A stretch of DNA of 8,573 nucleotides from an uncultured Lachnospira sp. (GCA_947169835.1 CAMVRH010000030.1:1-8573); one strand, 5' to 3'; shown: positions 1 through 6,502, counted from the first letter of the stretch. The notes: generated from the sequence alone by a model not told the origin. Translations and numbers: made by a program.

Positions 1-33
1 AAGACAGTGACAGTTAATGTTAAAGTTAAATAG
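1..33 (+). CDS. C-terminal tail of an upstream gene (partial, unidentified)
   Basis: Only the last ten codons are inside the window. Reading from base 1 gives KTVTVNVKVK and then TAG at 31-33. The other two plus-strand frames hit stops within the first 17 bases. The alternation of Val with Thr/Lys/Asn looks like a final beta-strand, as at the end of an Ig-like or other extracellular beta-sandwich domain, but ten residues cannot identify a family. A strong terminator about 40 nt downstream supports a plus-strand gene ending here. The call rests on reading frame and terminator position only. Confidence 0.5.
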   Translation, partial: KTVTVNVKVK

Positions 34-73
34 TTAATTGTTTTAAATAATTTTTATCTATAAAAAATGGTCT

Positions 74-124
74 AAAAATGACAAGGGAACCAATTAAAAT
101 AGTTTGTTCCCTTGTCATTTTTTT
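74..124 (+). terminator. Strong intrinsic terminator after the upstream gene
   Basis: A perfect 17-bp inverted repeat (arm AAAAATGACAAGGGAAC at 74-90, complement at 106-122) encloses a 15-nt loop and runs into seven consecutive T (118-124). The left arm starts with five A, so the structure could also terminate minus-strand transcription. It insulates the butyrate operon from the gene ending at 33. Confidence 0.92.
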
Positions 125-149
125 GCTCTTAGTTAAATTAAAAAAGCAC

Positions 150-178
150 TAGACAAAACATTTAATCTTTGTTAAAAT
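150..178 (+). promoter_or_regulatory. Candidate sigma-A promoter of the butyrate operon
   Basis: TAGACA (150-155, five of six matches to TTGACA) is separated by exactly 17 nt from TAAAAT (173-178, five of six matches to TATAAT). Initiation would fall near 185, leaving a leader of roughly 85 nt before thl. It is the best-spaced pair in the spacer between the upstream terminator and thl. The leader also contains a small imperfect hairpin (205-212 pairing with 217-224, one G-T pair) of unknown role. Confidence 0.6.
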
Positions 179-186
179 TATAACAA
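169..186. promoter_or_regulatory. Candidate Rex operator overlapping the -10 of the thl promoter
   Basis: The 18-mer TTGTTAAAATTATAACAA has perfect inverted half-sites TTGTTA and TAACAA separated by six A/T bases. It differs at one position from the palindrome usually given for Firmicute Rex, TTGTTAA-N4-TTAACAA. It covers the whole proposed -10 (173-178), where a bound repressor would block polymerase. Rex is the NADH/NAD+-sensing repressor known to control crt/thl-type butyrate genes in clostridia: high NADH releases it and opens the NADH-consuming pathway. The operator match is seen; the binding protein is inferred and is not encoded in this window. Confidence 0.72.
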
Positions 187-252
187 TCGTGGGCTTGTTA
201 TGCCTTTCTACTATAAAGTAGGAAAAATAATTTACAAATTTTCATGACAAAA

Positions 253-271
253 ATGGAGGAAAAGTATTATG
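253..271 (+). repeat. 19-nt ribosome-binding/start segment shared with bcd (copy 1, thl)
   Basis: The 19 bases ATGGAGGAAAAGTATTATG, covering the Shine-Dalgarno GGAGG, spacer and start codon of thl, occur identically at the start of bcd (3238-3256). Flanking bases differ on both sides. The two genes should therefore have the same intrinsic translation-initiation context. Confidence 0.9.
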
Positions 272-1453
272 TCAAAGAAAGTAGTTTTAGCAGGTGCATG
301 TCGTACAGCTATCGGTAAAATGGGTGGCGGACTTAGCACAACACCAGCTGCAAAGCTTGGTTCTATTGTAATAGAAGAAGCACTAAAGAGAGCTGGCGTA
401 CCAAAGGATGCAGTTGATCACGTATACATGGGTTGCGTTATTCAGGCAGCTCAGGGACAGAACGTTGCTCGTCAGGCATCAATTAACGCAGGTCTTCCTA
501 TTGAGACTCCTGCAGTTACAATCAACGTAGTTTGTGGTTCAGGTCTAGATGCTGTTAACCAGGCTGCACAGATGATTAAAGCTGGCGATGCAGATATCGT
601 TGTTGCTGGTGGTATGGAGAATATGTCAATGGCACCATACGCACTTACAAAAGCACGTTTCGGTTACAGAATGAACAATTCAACAATGATCGACACAATG
701 GTAAACGACGCTTTGACAGATGCATTTAATCAATATCATATGATGATCACTGCTGAAAACGTAGCAGAGCAGTGGAATCTAACTAGAGAAGAACTAGATG
801 AGTTCTCAGCAAACTCACAGCAGAAATGCGAGAAGGCTATGAACGAAGGTAAGTTCAAAGACGAAATCGTTCCTGTTGAAGTTAAGCAGAGAAAGCAGAC
901 AGTAGTAGTTGATACAGACGAAGGACCAAGAGCTGGTTCTACAGTAGAAACACTTGCAGGCTTGAAATGCTGTTCAGGTAAAGAGGGCGGTGTTGTTACT
1001 GCTGGTAACGCTTCAGGTATCAACGACGGTGCTGCAGCTGTTGTAGTTATGAGCGAAGAGAAGGCTCAGGAACTTGGAGTTACTCCAATGGCTACATTCG
1101 TAGGCGGAGCACTTGGTGGTGTAGCACCAGAGATTATGGGTGTTGGACCAATCGCTGCTACAAACAAAGTAATGGAAAAGACAGGTTTAACTGTTGATGA
1201 TATGGACCTTATCGAAGCTAACGAAGCTTTCGCTGCACAGTCAGTTGCTGTAGCAAAAGACCTTAACTTCGACATGGACAAAGTAAACGTAAACGGTGGT
1301 GCGATCGCACTTGGTCACCCAGTTGGTGCATCAGGATGTCGTATCCTTGTAACTCTACTTCACGAGATGCAAAAGAGAGACGCTAAGAAGGGTCTTGCTA
1401 CACTTTGTATCGGTGGTGGTATGGGTTGTGCCACAATCGTTGAAAGAGACTAA
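269..1453 (+). CDS. thl: Acetyl-CoA C-acetyltransferase (biosynthetic thiolase)
   Basis: Condenses two acetyl-CoA into acetoacetyl-CoA, the first committed step of butyrate formation; cytoplasmic, normally tetrameric. The 394-residue length is typical of bacterial thiolase II. The acyl-accepting Cys is C89 in [11 protein letters not shown], followed by GGMENM (114-119). The NEAF signature is at 318-321, catalytic His H350 lies in [14 protein letters not shown], and the second active-site Cys is C380 in LCIGGGMG. The segment YHMMITAEN (156-164) has Met where I would expect the small residue of HMGxTAEN, an unusual but not obviously damaging change. The start is ATG preceded by GGAGG at 255-259, nine bases upstream; an ATG inside that ribosome-binding region (253) is out of frame. 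It is first in the operon, behind the Rex-like operator, and is separated from crt by a hairpin. It is also called thlA or atoB. Confidence 0.97.
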   Translation: MSKKVVLAGACRTAIGKMGGGLSTTPAAKLGSIVIEEALKRAGVPKDAVDHVYMGCVIQAAQGQNVARQASINAGLPIETPAVTINVVCGSGLDAVNQAAQMIKAGDADIVVAGGMENMSMAPYALTKARFGYRMNNSTMIDTMVNDALTDAFNQYHMMITAENVAEQWNLTREELDEFSANSQQKCEKAMNEGKFKDEIVPVEVKQRKQTVVVDTDEGPRAGSTVETLAGLKCCSGKEGGVVTAGNASGINDGAAAVVVMSEEKAQELGVTPMATFVGGALGGVAPEIMGVGPIAATNKVMEKTGLTVDDMDLIEANEAFAAQSVAVAKDLNFDMDKVNVNGGAIALGHPVGASGCRILVTLLHEMQKRDAKKGLATLCIGGGMGCATIVERD

Positions 1454-1466
1454 TTAAAAAAGCAAT

Positions 1467-1495
1467 AAACCACAGTGGGAGACTACTGTGGTTTT
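1467..1495 (+). terminator. Intercistronic hairpin after thl (leaky terminator or mRNA stabiliser)
   Basis: Bases 1467-1478 (AAACCACAGTGG) pair with 1483-1494 through 12 bp including one G-T pair, closed by a GAGA (GNRA-type) tetraloop. Only four T follow before the sequence becomes mixed. The stem is strong enough to terminate but the U-tract is short. Partial termination, or protection of the thl mRNA 3' end, is therefore more likely than a full stop. No convincing promoter is seen in the remaining 50 nt before crt, so crt probably depends on read-through. Confidence 0.7.
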
Positions 1496-1545
1496 ATGGC
1501 GTTTTATAGGATGTAAAATTGCCAATAAATTAAGAGGAGATTGAA

Positions 1546-2337
1546 ATGGAATTCATTAAATTTGAAAAAGAAGATTATATTGGAATCATTACAATTAATC
1601 GTCCACAGGCTTTGAACGCTCTTAACTCTCAGGTGCTTGATGAACTAAACGAAGTACTTGATAGTGTAGATTTAAACGAGACAAGAGCACTTATCCTAAC
1701 TGGTGAAGGAGACAAGTCATTTGTCGCAGGTGCTGATATCGGAGAAATGTCTACACTTACAAAGGCAGAGGGAGAAGCCTTCGGCAAAAAGGGTAATGAT
1801 GTATTTAGAAAGTTGGAAACTCTTGAGATTCCAGTAATCGCTGCTATCAATGGTTTTGCATTGGGTGGCGGATGCGAAATCTCAATGAGCTGTGATATAA
1901 GAATCTGTTCAGAGAATGCTATCTTTGGTCAGCCAGAAGTTGGTCTAGGAATCACACCTGGTTTTGGTGGAACACAGAGACTTGCTAGACTAGTTGGTCC
2001 AGGAATGGCTAAGCAGATGATTTACACAGGCAGAAATATCAAGGCTGATGAGGCTTACAGAATTGGTCTTGTAAATGCAGTTTATCCACAAGAAGAACTT
2101 ATGGCTGCTGCAAAGAAAATGGCAAGTGGTATCGCTATGCAGGCACCTATTGCTGTTAGAGCTTGTAAGAAGGCTATTAACGATGGTTTAGATGTAGATA
2201 TGGATCAAGCAATCGTTATCGAAGAGAAACTATTTGGAAGTTGTTTCGAGACTGAAGATCAAAAAGCAGGAATGGGTAACTTCCTAGAAAAAGATAAGGA
2301 AAAGAAACTTAAAGTAGTTCCTTTCCAAAACAAGTAA
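1546..2337 (+). CDS. crt: 3-hydroxybutyryl-CoA dehydratase (crotonase)
   Basis: Dehydrates (S)-3-hydroxybutyryl-CoA to crotonyl-CoA; cytoplasmic enoyl-CoA hydratase/isomerase superfamily. At 263 residues it is full length for a short-chain crotonase. The oxyanion-hole elements are AGADIGEM (61-68, A63) and ALGGGCE (105-111, G108). The two catalytic glutamates are E111 in GGGCE and E131 in GQPEVGLGI, with the canonical 20-residue spacing of rat enoyl-CoA hydratase E144/E164. The GFGGTQRLARLVG segment (139-151) is also typical. The start ATG has AGAGGAG at 1533-1539 ahead of it. The gene follows thl after a 92-nt spacer containing a hairpin and precedes hbd by 19 nt, so crt and hbd are surely co-translated from one message. 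A role in fatty-acid oxidation is less likely given the dedicated butyrate neighbours. Confidence 0.97.
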   Translation: MEFIKFEKEDYIGIITINRPQALNALNSQVLDELNEVLDSVDLNETRALILTGEGDKSFVAGADIGEMSTLTKAEGEAFGKKGNDVFRKLETLEIPVIAAINGFALGGGCEISMSCDIRICSENAIFGQPEVGLGITPGFGGTQRLARLVGPGMAKQMIYTGRNIKADEAYRIGLVNAVYPQEELMAAAKKMASGIAMQAPIAVRACKKAINDGLDVDMDQAIVIEEKLFGSCFETEDQKAGMGNFLEKDKEKKLKVVPFQNK

Positions 2338-2356
2338 TTAAACGGAGGAAAATGAA

Positions 2357-3196
2357 ATGAAAGTAGGAGTAATTGGCGCAGGTGTTATGGGTTCAGGTAT
2401 TGCTCAGGCATTTGCAATGACAGATGGTTATGAAGTTTATCTTTGCGACATCAAGCAGGAGTTTGCTGATGGCGGTAAAGCAAAGATTGAAAAGAACATC
2501 AATTTCTTAGTTGGTAAAGAAAAGATTACAGCTGAGAAAGGTGAAGAGATTTTAGGTAAAATCACAACAGGTCTTAAAGATATCTGTACAGATGCTGAAC
2601 TTATTATCGAGGTAGCACCTGAAAATATGGAAATCAAAAAGACAACATTCAAAGAGTTGATGGACATCGTTCCAGCTGACTGCATCTTTGCATCAAACAC
2701 ATCATCTCTTTCAATCACAAAGATTGGCGAAGGATTAGACAGACCTATGGTAGGTATGCACTTCTTCAACCCAGCTGACAGAATGAAGTTAGTAGAAGTT
2801 ATCGCTGGTGAAAACACACCTGATGACTTAGTAGAAAAGATTATCGAGATTTCTAAAGAAATCGGAAAGACACCTGTAAAGGTTAAGGAAGCTCCTGGTT
2901 TCGTTGTAAATAGAATTCTTATCCCAATGATTAACGAAGGTATTGGAGTATTCGAAGCAGGCACAGCTACAGCTGAAGATATCGACACAGCTATGCAGCT
3001 AGGTGCTTCACATCCAATGGGACCTTTGGCTTTGGGTGATTTGATTGGACTAGACGTTTGTCTTGCAATTATGGAAGTACTTCACACAGAAACTGGTGAT
3101 GACAAGTATGCACCAGCACCACTTCTAAAGAAGATGGTAGAAGAAGGAAACCTAGGTAGAAAAACTGGTAAAGGTTTCTACGACTACAGTAAATAA
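2357..3196 (+). CDS. hbd: 3-hydroxybutyryl-CoA dehydrogenase, short NAD(P)-dependent form
   Basis: Reduces acetoacetyl-CoA to (S)-3-hydroxybutyryl-CoA, consuming a reduced nicotinamide. At 279 residues it matches the clostridial Hbd/PaaH length. An N-terminal Rossmann fold has GAGVMG (7-12) and an acidic residue D31 after the second strand, favouring NADH. The active site contains S117 in SNTSSLS, H135 in GMHFFNPA, E147 (the His-Glu dyad, 12 residues apart) and N185 in GFVVNRIL. The C-terminal helical dimerisation domain ends with [13 protein letters not shown]. The start at 2357 is preferred because GGAGG (2344-2348) lies 8 nt upstream; another ATG five bases earlier is out of frame and too close. 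It follows crt by 19 nt. A weak hairpin with a T-tract lies after the stop, before bcd. Confidence 0.97.
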   Translation: MKVGVIGAGVMGSGIAQAFAMTDGYEVYLCDIKQEFADGGKAKIEKNINFLVGKEKITAEKGEEILGKITTGLKDICTDAELIIEVAPENMEIKKTTFKELMDIVPADCIFASNTSSLSITKIGEGLDRPMVGMHFFNPADRMKLVEVIAGENTPDDLVEKIIEISKEIGKTPVKVKEAPGFVVNRILIPMINEGIGVFEAGTATAEDIDTAMQLGASHPMGPLALGDLIGLDVCLAIMEVLHTETGDDKYAPAPLLKKMVEEGNLGRKTGKGFYDYSK

Positions 3197-3198
3197 TT

Positions 3199-3219
3199 AA
3201 CGACTTAAAGTTGTTTTTT
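3199..3219 (+). terminator. Weak hairpin plus T-tract between hbd and bcd
   Basis: Bases 3199-3204 (AACGAC) pair with 3210-3215 (GTTGTT) with one G-T pair and a 5-nt loop, running straight into six T (3214-3219). The stem is short and AT-rich, so it should pause or partly terminate rather than stop transcription. It sits within the 57-nt hbd-bcd gap, where two direct TATAAAG copies (3219-3225 and 3226-3232) also occur. No well-spaced -35 accompanies them. Confidence 0.45.
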
Positions 3220-3237
3220 ATAAAGTATAAAGTATTT

Positions 3238-3256
3238 ATGGAGGAAAAGTATTATG
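3238..3256 (+). repeat. 19-nt ribosome-binding/start segment shared with thl (copy 2, bcd)
   Basis: Identical over 19 bases to 253-271, including GGAGG, spacer and start codon. The first codon inside the repeat (ATG at 3238) is out of frame with bcd, as in thl, so it is unlikely to be a start. The identity suggests either selection for an optimal initiation context in two highly expressed genes or a duplicated leader. Confidence 0.9.
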
Positions 3257-4426
3257 GATTTTACTTTGAGCGAAAAGCATAAAATGGCGCAGACTCTATT
3301 CAGAGACTTCGCTGAAAATGAAGTAAGAGATCTCGCTCAGGAAGTCGACGAAGAAGAAAGATTTCCAAAAGAGACAGTTGAGAAAATGTCCAAGTACGGT
3401 TTCATGGGAATTCCAATTCCTAAGGAATACGGCGGACAGGGTTGTGACATTCTTACATACGCTATGTGCGTAGAAGAGTTGTCAAAGGTTTGTGGTACTA
3501 CAGGCGTTATCGTTTCTGCACACACATCACTTTGTGCAGATCCAATTATGAGCTTTGGTACTGAAGATCAGAAAAAGAAATATTTGCCAGATCTTGCATC
3601 AGGTAAAAAGATTGGTGCTTTTGGTCTTACTGAGCCAGGTGCTGGTACAGACGCACAGGGACAGCAGACAAAGGCAGTATTAGACGAAGAGACTCACGAA
3701 TGGGTTCTTAACGGTTCTAAGTGTTTCATCACAAACGGTAAGGAAGCTGACGTTTATATCGTTATCGCTGTTACTGGTAAAGTTGAGAAGCGCGGTAGAA
3801 TGATGAAAGAAATTTCTGCATTTATCGTAGACAAAGATGCTCCAGGATTTACATTTGGTACAAAAGAAAAGAAGATGGGTATCAGAGGTTCATCAACATA
3901 CGAGCTAATCTTTGAAGACTGCAGAATTCCAGAAGAAAACATCCTAGGCAAAAAGGGTCAAGGATTTAAGATTGCTATGCACACACTTGACGGTGGACGT
4001 ATCGGTATCGCAGCACAGGCTCTAGGTCTTGCTGAAGGTGCACTAGAAAGAACTGTTGAGTATGTTAAGGAAAGAAAACAGTTCGGTAGAGCTATCGGCG
4101 CTTTCCAGAACACACAGTTCCAGCTAGCTGATATGGCTACAAAGGTTGAATGTGCTAAGTTATTAGTTTACAAGGCAGCACTTAAGAAAGATGAATACCA
4201 GAAAGATGGTAAGACATCATATTCAGTAGAAGCTGCTCAGGCTAAACTATGTGCTGCAGAAGTTGCTATGGAAGTAACAACTAAGGCAGTTCAGTTACAC
4301 GGTGGTTATGGTTACATTAGAGAATACGATATTGAGCGTATGATGAGAGATGCTAAGATTACAGAGATCTACGAAGGAACATCAGAAGTTCAAAGAATGG
4401 TAATCTCAGCAAATCTATTAAAGTAA
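3254..4426 (+). CDS. bcd: Butyryl-CoA dehydrogenase (crotonyl-CoA reductase of the Bcd-EtfAB complex)
   Basis: An FAD-dependent short-chain acyl-CoA dehydrogenase that reduces crotonyl-CoA to butyryl-CoA with electrons from EtfAB. The order is an N-terminal helical domain (about 1-118), a middle beta domain (about 119-230) and a C-terminal helical domain. FAD/substrate motifs visible are GLTEPGAGTD (124-133), WVLNGSKCFITNG (150-162), KERKQFGRAIG (272-282) and QLHGGYGY (347-354). The catalytic base is E374 in IYEGTSEVQR, the MCAD E376 equivalent. At 390 residues it is slightly longer than the roughly 380 usual; a few extra charged residues around 175-185 (GKVEKRGRMMKE) account for this. It shares its start context with thl. 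Its TAA stop overlaps the ribosome-binding site of etfB, indicating tight coupling. Neighbouring etf genes make the butyrate role much more likely than fatty-acid oxidation. Confidence 0.97.
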   Translation: MDFTLSEKHKMAQTLFRDFAENEVRDLAQEVDEEERFPKETVEKMSKYGFMGIPIPKEYGGQGCDILTYAMCVEELSKVCGTTGVIVSAHTSLCADPIMSFGTEDQKKKYLPDLASGKKIGAFGLTEPGAGTDAQGQQTKAVLDEETHEWVLNGSKCFITNGKEADVYIVIAVTGKVEKRGRMMKEISAFIVDKDAPGFTFGTKEKKMGIRGSSTYELIFEDCRIPEENILGKKGQGFKIAMHTLDGGRIGIAAQALGLAEGALERTVEYVKERKQFGRAIGAFQNTQFQLADMATKVECAKLLVYKAALKKDEYQKDGKTSYSVEAAQAKLCAAEVAMEVTTKAVQLHGGYGYIREYDIERMMRDAKITEIYEGTSEVQRMVISANLLK

Positions 4427-4439
4427 GGAGGAACTCAAG

Positions 4440-5225
4440 ATGAAAGTTATAGTTTGTATTAAGCAAGTACCTGATACAAAGGGTGGCGTTGAGTTCAATC
4501 CTGATGGTACGTTAAACAGAGCGGCAATGCTTGCTATTATGAATCCAGATGATAAGGCAGGTTTAGAGGCAGCTCTTAGATTAAAAGATGAGTATGATGC
4601 GGAAGTAACAGTTCTTACAATGGGTCTTCCAAAGGCTGCAGAGGTTCTTCGTGAAGCTTTGGCTATGGGAGCAGATAAGGGCGTACTAGTAACAGATAGA
4701 GTTTTAGGTGGTGCCGACACATGGGCTACATCTACAACAATCGCTGGTGCTATCAGAAACTTAGAGTACGATATCATTATCACAGGTCGTCAGGCTATCG
4801 ACGGTGACACAGCTCAGGTTGGTCCACAGATAGCAGAGCACTTAGATCTTCCTGTTATTTCATATGCAGAAGATATTAAGATTGACGGTGATGATGTAAT
4901 CGTTCAGAGACAGTATGAAGACAGATATCACAGCATTAAGGCAAAGACTCCATGTCTAATCACAGCTCTTTCAGAATTGAATGAGCCAAGATATATGACA
5001 CCAGGTGGAATCTTTGACGCAATGGAACAAGAAATTACTACTTACTCTAGAGCAGAACTTATTGATGTAGAAGACGGAGACCTAGGTCTTAACGGTTCTC
5101 CTACAAAGATTGCTAAGGCATCTGATAAAGTTCGTAAGGGCGCTGGAGAAAAAGTAGAACTAGATACACCAGATGAGTCAGTAGACTACATTATGGATAA
5201 GCTTTTAACTAAGCACGTAATATAG
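4440..5225 (+). CDS. etfB: Electron-transfer flavoprotein beta subunit
   Basis: Small ETF subunit that forms a cytoplasmic heterodimer with EtfA and delivers electrons to Bcd. In clostridial Bcd-EtfAB complexes this subunit binds a second FAD, which bifurcates NADH electrons between crotonyl-CoA and ferredoxin or flavodoxin. Family marks are the N-terminal VCIKQVPDT (5-13), REALAMGADKGVLV (71-84) and the ETF-beta signature GRQAIDGDTAQVGPQ (116-130). The 261-residue length is normal. Bifurcating behaviour is inferred from operon context; motifs alone do not prove it. The ribosome-binding site AAGGAGG (4425-4431) uses the last two bases of the bcd stop codon, and etfA follows by 13 nt, so translation of the three genes is likely coupled and near-stoichiometric. 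Confidence 0.96.
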   Translation: MKVIVCIKQVPDTKGGVEFNPDGTLNRAAMLAIMNPDDKAGLEAALRLKDEYDAEVTVLTMGLPKAAEVLREALAMGADKGVLVTDRVLGGADTWATSTTIAGAIRNLEYDIIITGRQAIDGDTAQVGPQIAEHLDLPVISYAEDIKIDGDDVIVQRQYEDRYHSIKAKTPCLITALSELNEPRYMTPGGIFDAMEQEITTYSRAELIDVEDGDLGLNGSPTKIAKASDKVRKGAGEKVELDTPDESVDYIMDKLLTKHVI

Positions 5226-5238
5226 GGAGGAGAAAGTT

Positions 5239-6294
5239 ATGCAGAATATTAATTTAGAAGATTATAAAGGCGTATTTGTCTTCGCTCAGCAAGTAGATAA
5301 CGAACTTAGCCCTATCGCATTTGAGTTGCTTGGTGAAGCAGGAAGACTAGCAGAGAATCTTGAAGAGAAAACTGTTACTGCAGTTCTTCTTGGTAAAGAT
5401 GTAAAAGGTTTAGCTGATGATTTGGCTAAATACGGTGCAGACAGAGTTATCGTAGTAGATGATCCTGCACTAGAAACATATATGACAGAGCCATATGCTC
5501 AAGCTCTTACAGCAGTAATCGAAGAGTACAAACCAGAGATTATGCTAGTAGGTGCTACAGCTATCGGTCGTGACTTAGGTCCTACAGTTTCAGCTAGAGT
5601 GGCTACAGGTCTTACAGCTGACTGTACACAGTTAGAGATTGGTGACTTCCCACTAGTTGCTATTCCAGGCAAAGAGCAGAAGCACAATCAACTTCTTATG
5701 ACACGTCCAGCGTTCGGTGGTAACACAATCGCTACTATCGCATGTCCTGACAACCGTCCACAGATGGCTACAGTACGTGCAGGTGTTATGCAGAAGAACG
5801 ACCCAGATGATAGCAAGAAGGCAGAAGTAGTTGAGTTTAACCCAACTATCGAAAAGAACGATAAGTTCGTAGAGATTCTTGATATCGTTAAGGCTGTATC
5901 AGATGTGGAAGACATCATGGACGCTAAGATCTTAGTATCAGGCGGACGTGGAGTTGGCTCACAAGAAAACTTCAGCATTCTTCAGGACTTAGCAGATGCT
6001 ATTGGCGGAACAGTTTCATGTTCAAGAGCTGTAGTAGATAACGGTTGGATGCCAAAAGACCTTCAGGTAGGTCAGACTGGTAAAACAGTTCGTCCACAGG
6101 TTTACTTCGCTATCGGTATCTCAGGTGCTATCCAGCACGTAGCAGGTATGGAAGAAGCTGATATTATAATCGCTATCAACAAAGATCCAGATGCTCCTAT
6201 CTTCGAGGTGGCAGACTACGGTGTAGTTGGAGATCTTAATAAGATAGTACCAATGCTTACAGAGCAGATTAAAACAGCTATTGCTAACAAATAA
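5239..6294 (+). CDS. etfA: Electron-transfer flavoprotein alpha subunit
   Basis: Large ETF subunit; its C-terminal domain binds the FAD that shuttles electrons to Bcd. The N-terminal nucleotide-fold domain (about 10-200) includes GATAIGRDLGP (105-115). The FAD domain shows SGGRGVG (234-240), SRAVVDNGW (262-270), VGQTGKTVRP (277-286), GISGAIQHVAGM (293-304), INKDPDAPIF (313-322) and VADYGVVGDL (324-333). Its 351 residues are close to the clostridial form, with no fused N-terminal ferredoxin (no Cys clusters), unlike some anaerobe EtfA proteins. GGAGG at 5226-5230 lies directly behind the etfB TAG stop, 8 nt before the ATG. It is the last gene of the operon, followed after about 22 nt by a terminator. 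Confidence 0.97.
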   Translation: MQNINLEDYKGVFVFAQQVDNELSPIAFELLGEAGRLAENLEEKTVTAVLLGKDVKGLADDLAKYGADRVIVVDDPALETYMTEPYAQALTAVIEEYKPEIMLVGATAIGRDLGPTVSARVATGLTADCTQLEIGDFPLVAIPGKEQKHNQLLMTRPAFGGNTIATIACPDNRPQMATVRAGVMQKNDPDDSKKAEVVEFNPTIEKNDKFVEILDIVKAVSDVEDIMDAKILVSGGRGVGSQENFSILQDLADAIGGTVSCSRAVVDNGWMPKDLQVGQTGKTVRPQVYFAIGISGAIQHVAGMEEADIIIAINKDPDAPIFEVADYGVVGDLNKIVPMLTEQIKTAIANK

Positions 6295-6316
6295 AAATAC
6301 ATAATACTTTATAAAT

Positions 6317-6350
6317 AAAAGAGGATTGCACGAAAGTGCAGTCCTTTTTT
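6317..6350 (+). terminator. Intrinsic terminator of the butyrate operon
   Basis: AGGATTGCAC (6322-6331) pairs with GTGCAGTCCT (6336-6345) through a 10-bp stem with one T-G pair and a GAAA tetraloop. Flanking A and T runs extend the pairing further. Six T (6345-6350) complete a classic rho-independent terminator 22 nt after etfA, separating the operon from the glucanase gene. Confidence 0.93.
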
Positions 6351-6400
6351 ATGTGATAAAAATATTATCAGCGAATAAAAAATACAATACTTTAATTATT

Positions 6401-6429
6401 TTGTACACCTAACTTAATCACACTTTAGT
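6401..6429 (+). promoter_or_regulatory. Weak candidate promoter for the glucanase gene
   Basis: TTGTAC (6401-6406, four of six matches to TTGACA) lies 17 nt before TTTAGT (6424-6429, four of six matches to TATAAT). Both boxes are poor, so this may need an activator, or the true promoter may be elsewhere. It is proposed because its -10 coincides with the palindrome at 6425-6439 and because a terminator upstream means the gene needs its own promoter. The first part of the 6351-6502 spacer (6351-6400) is AT-rich, and I see nothing else definite in it. Confidence 0.3.
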
Positions 6430-6439
6430 GTTACACTAA
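6425..6439. promoter_or_regulatory. 15-bp palindrome, candidate operator of the glucanase gene
   Basis: TTAGTGTTACACTAA consists of perfect 7-bp inverted arms around a single central T. It sits in the noncoding leader 63 nt before the glucanase start and overlaps the proposed -10. Its size and perfect symmetry suit a dimeric helix-turn-helix repressor. I cannot assign the family, and no regulator gene is in the window. Confidence 0.5.
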
Positions 6440-6449
6440 TAAGGTAAAA

Positions 6450-6465
6450 GTTTGCGATAGCAAAC
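6450..6465 (+). other. 6-bp hairpin in the glucanase 5' leader
   Basis: GTTTGC (6450-6455) and GCAAAC (6460-6465) form a perfect stem around a GATA loop, about 25 nt before the ribosome-binding site. No T-tract follows, so it is not a terminator. It could be an RNA leader structure or a second protein-binding site. The leader is too short, and lacks the conserved positions I would expect, to call a known riboswitch. Confidence 0.4.
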
Positions 6466-6502
6466 AAGGAACGGCAACAATTAAATAGCGGAGGATATTA
6501 TT

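Noticed and set aside
38..64. Possible promoter TTGTTT with TATAAA upstream of the first terminator
   Set aside because: The spacer is only 15 nt, and any transcript would run at once into the strong terminator at 74-124.
195..217. TTGTTA and TATAAA as an alternative thl promoter
   Set aside because: Only 11 nt separate the boxes, far too close for sigma-A; the TATAAA is better explained as part of a small leader hairpin.
1299..1310. Perfect 12-bp palindrome GTGCGATCGCAC
   Set aside because: It falls in codons for the conserved GGAIALGH active-site motif of thiolase; most likely coincidental codon choice rather than a regulatory site.
2437..2988. 183-codon open reading frame on the minus strand inside hbd
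   Set aside because: It lies wholly antisense to a clearly coding, motif-complete hbd, is rich in Ser/Ile from complementary codons, and shows no recognisable domain; a shadow frame.
3212..3240. Internal bcd promoter using the TATAAAG repeats
   Set aside because: No -35 at suitable spacing; the sequence is simply AT-rich beside the T-tract.
4418..4783. 121-codon minus-strand frame across the bcd-etfB junction
   Set aside because: Antisense to etfB with no protein family character, and no supported promoter or terminator for it.
6430..6502. Riboswitch (c-di-GMP or preQ1 type) in the glucanase leader
   Set aside because: A GCAAAC element is present, but the leader is too short and lacks the remaining conserved positions and second stem.
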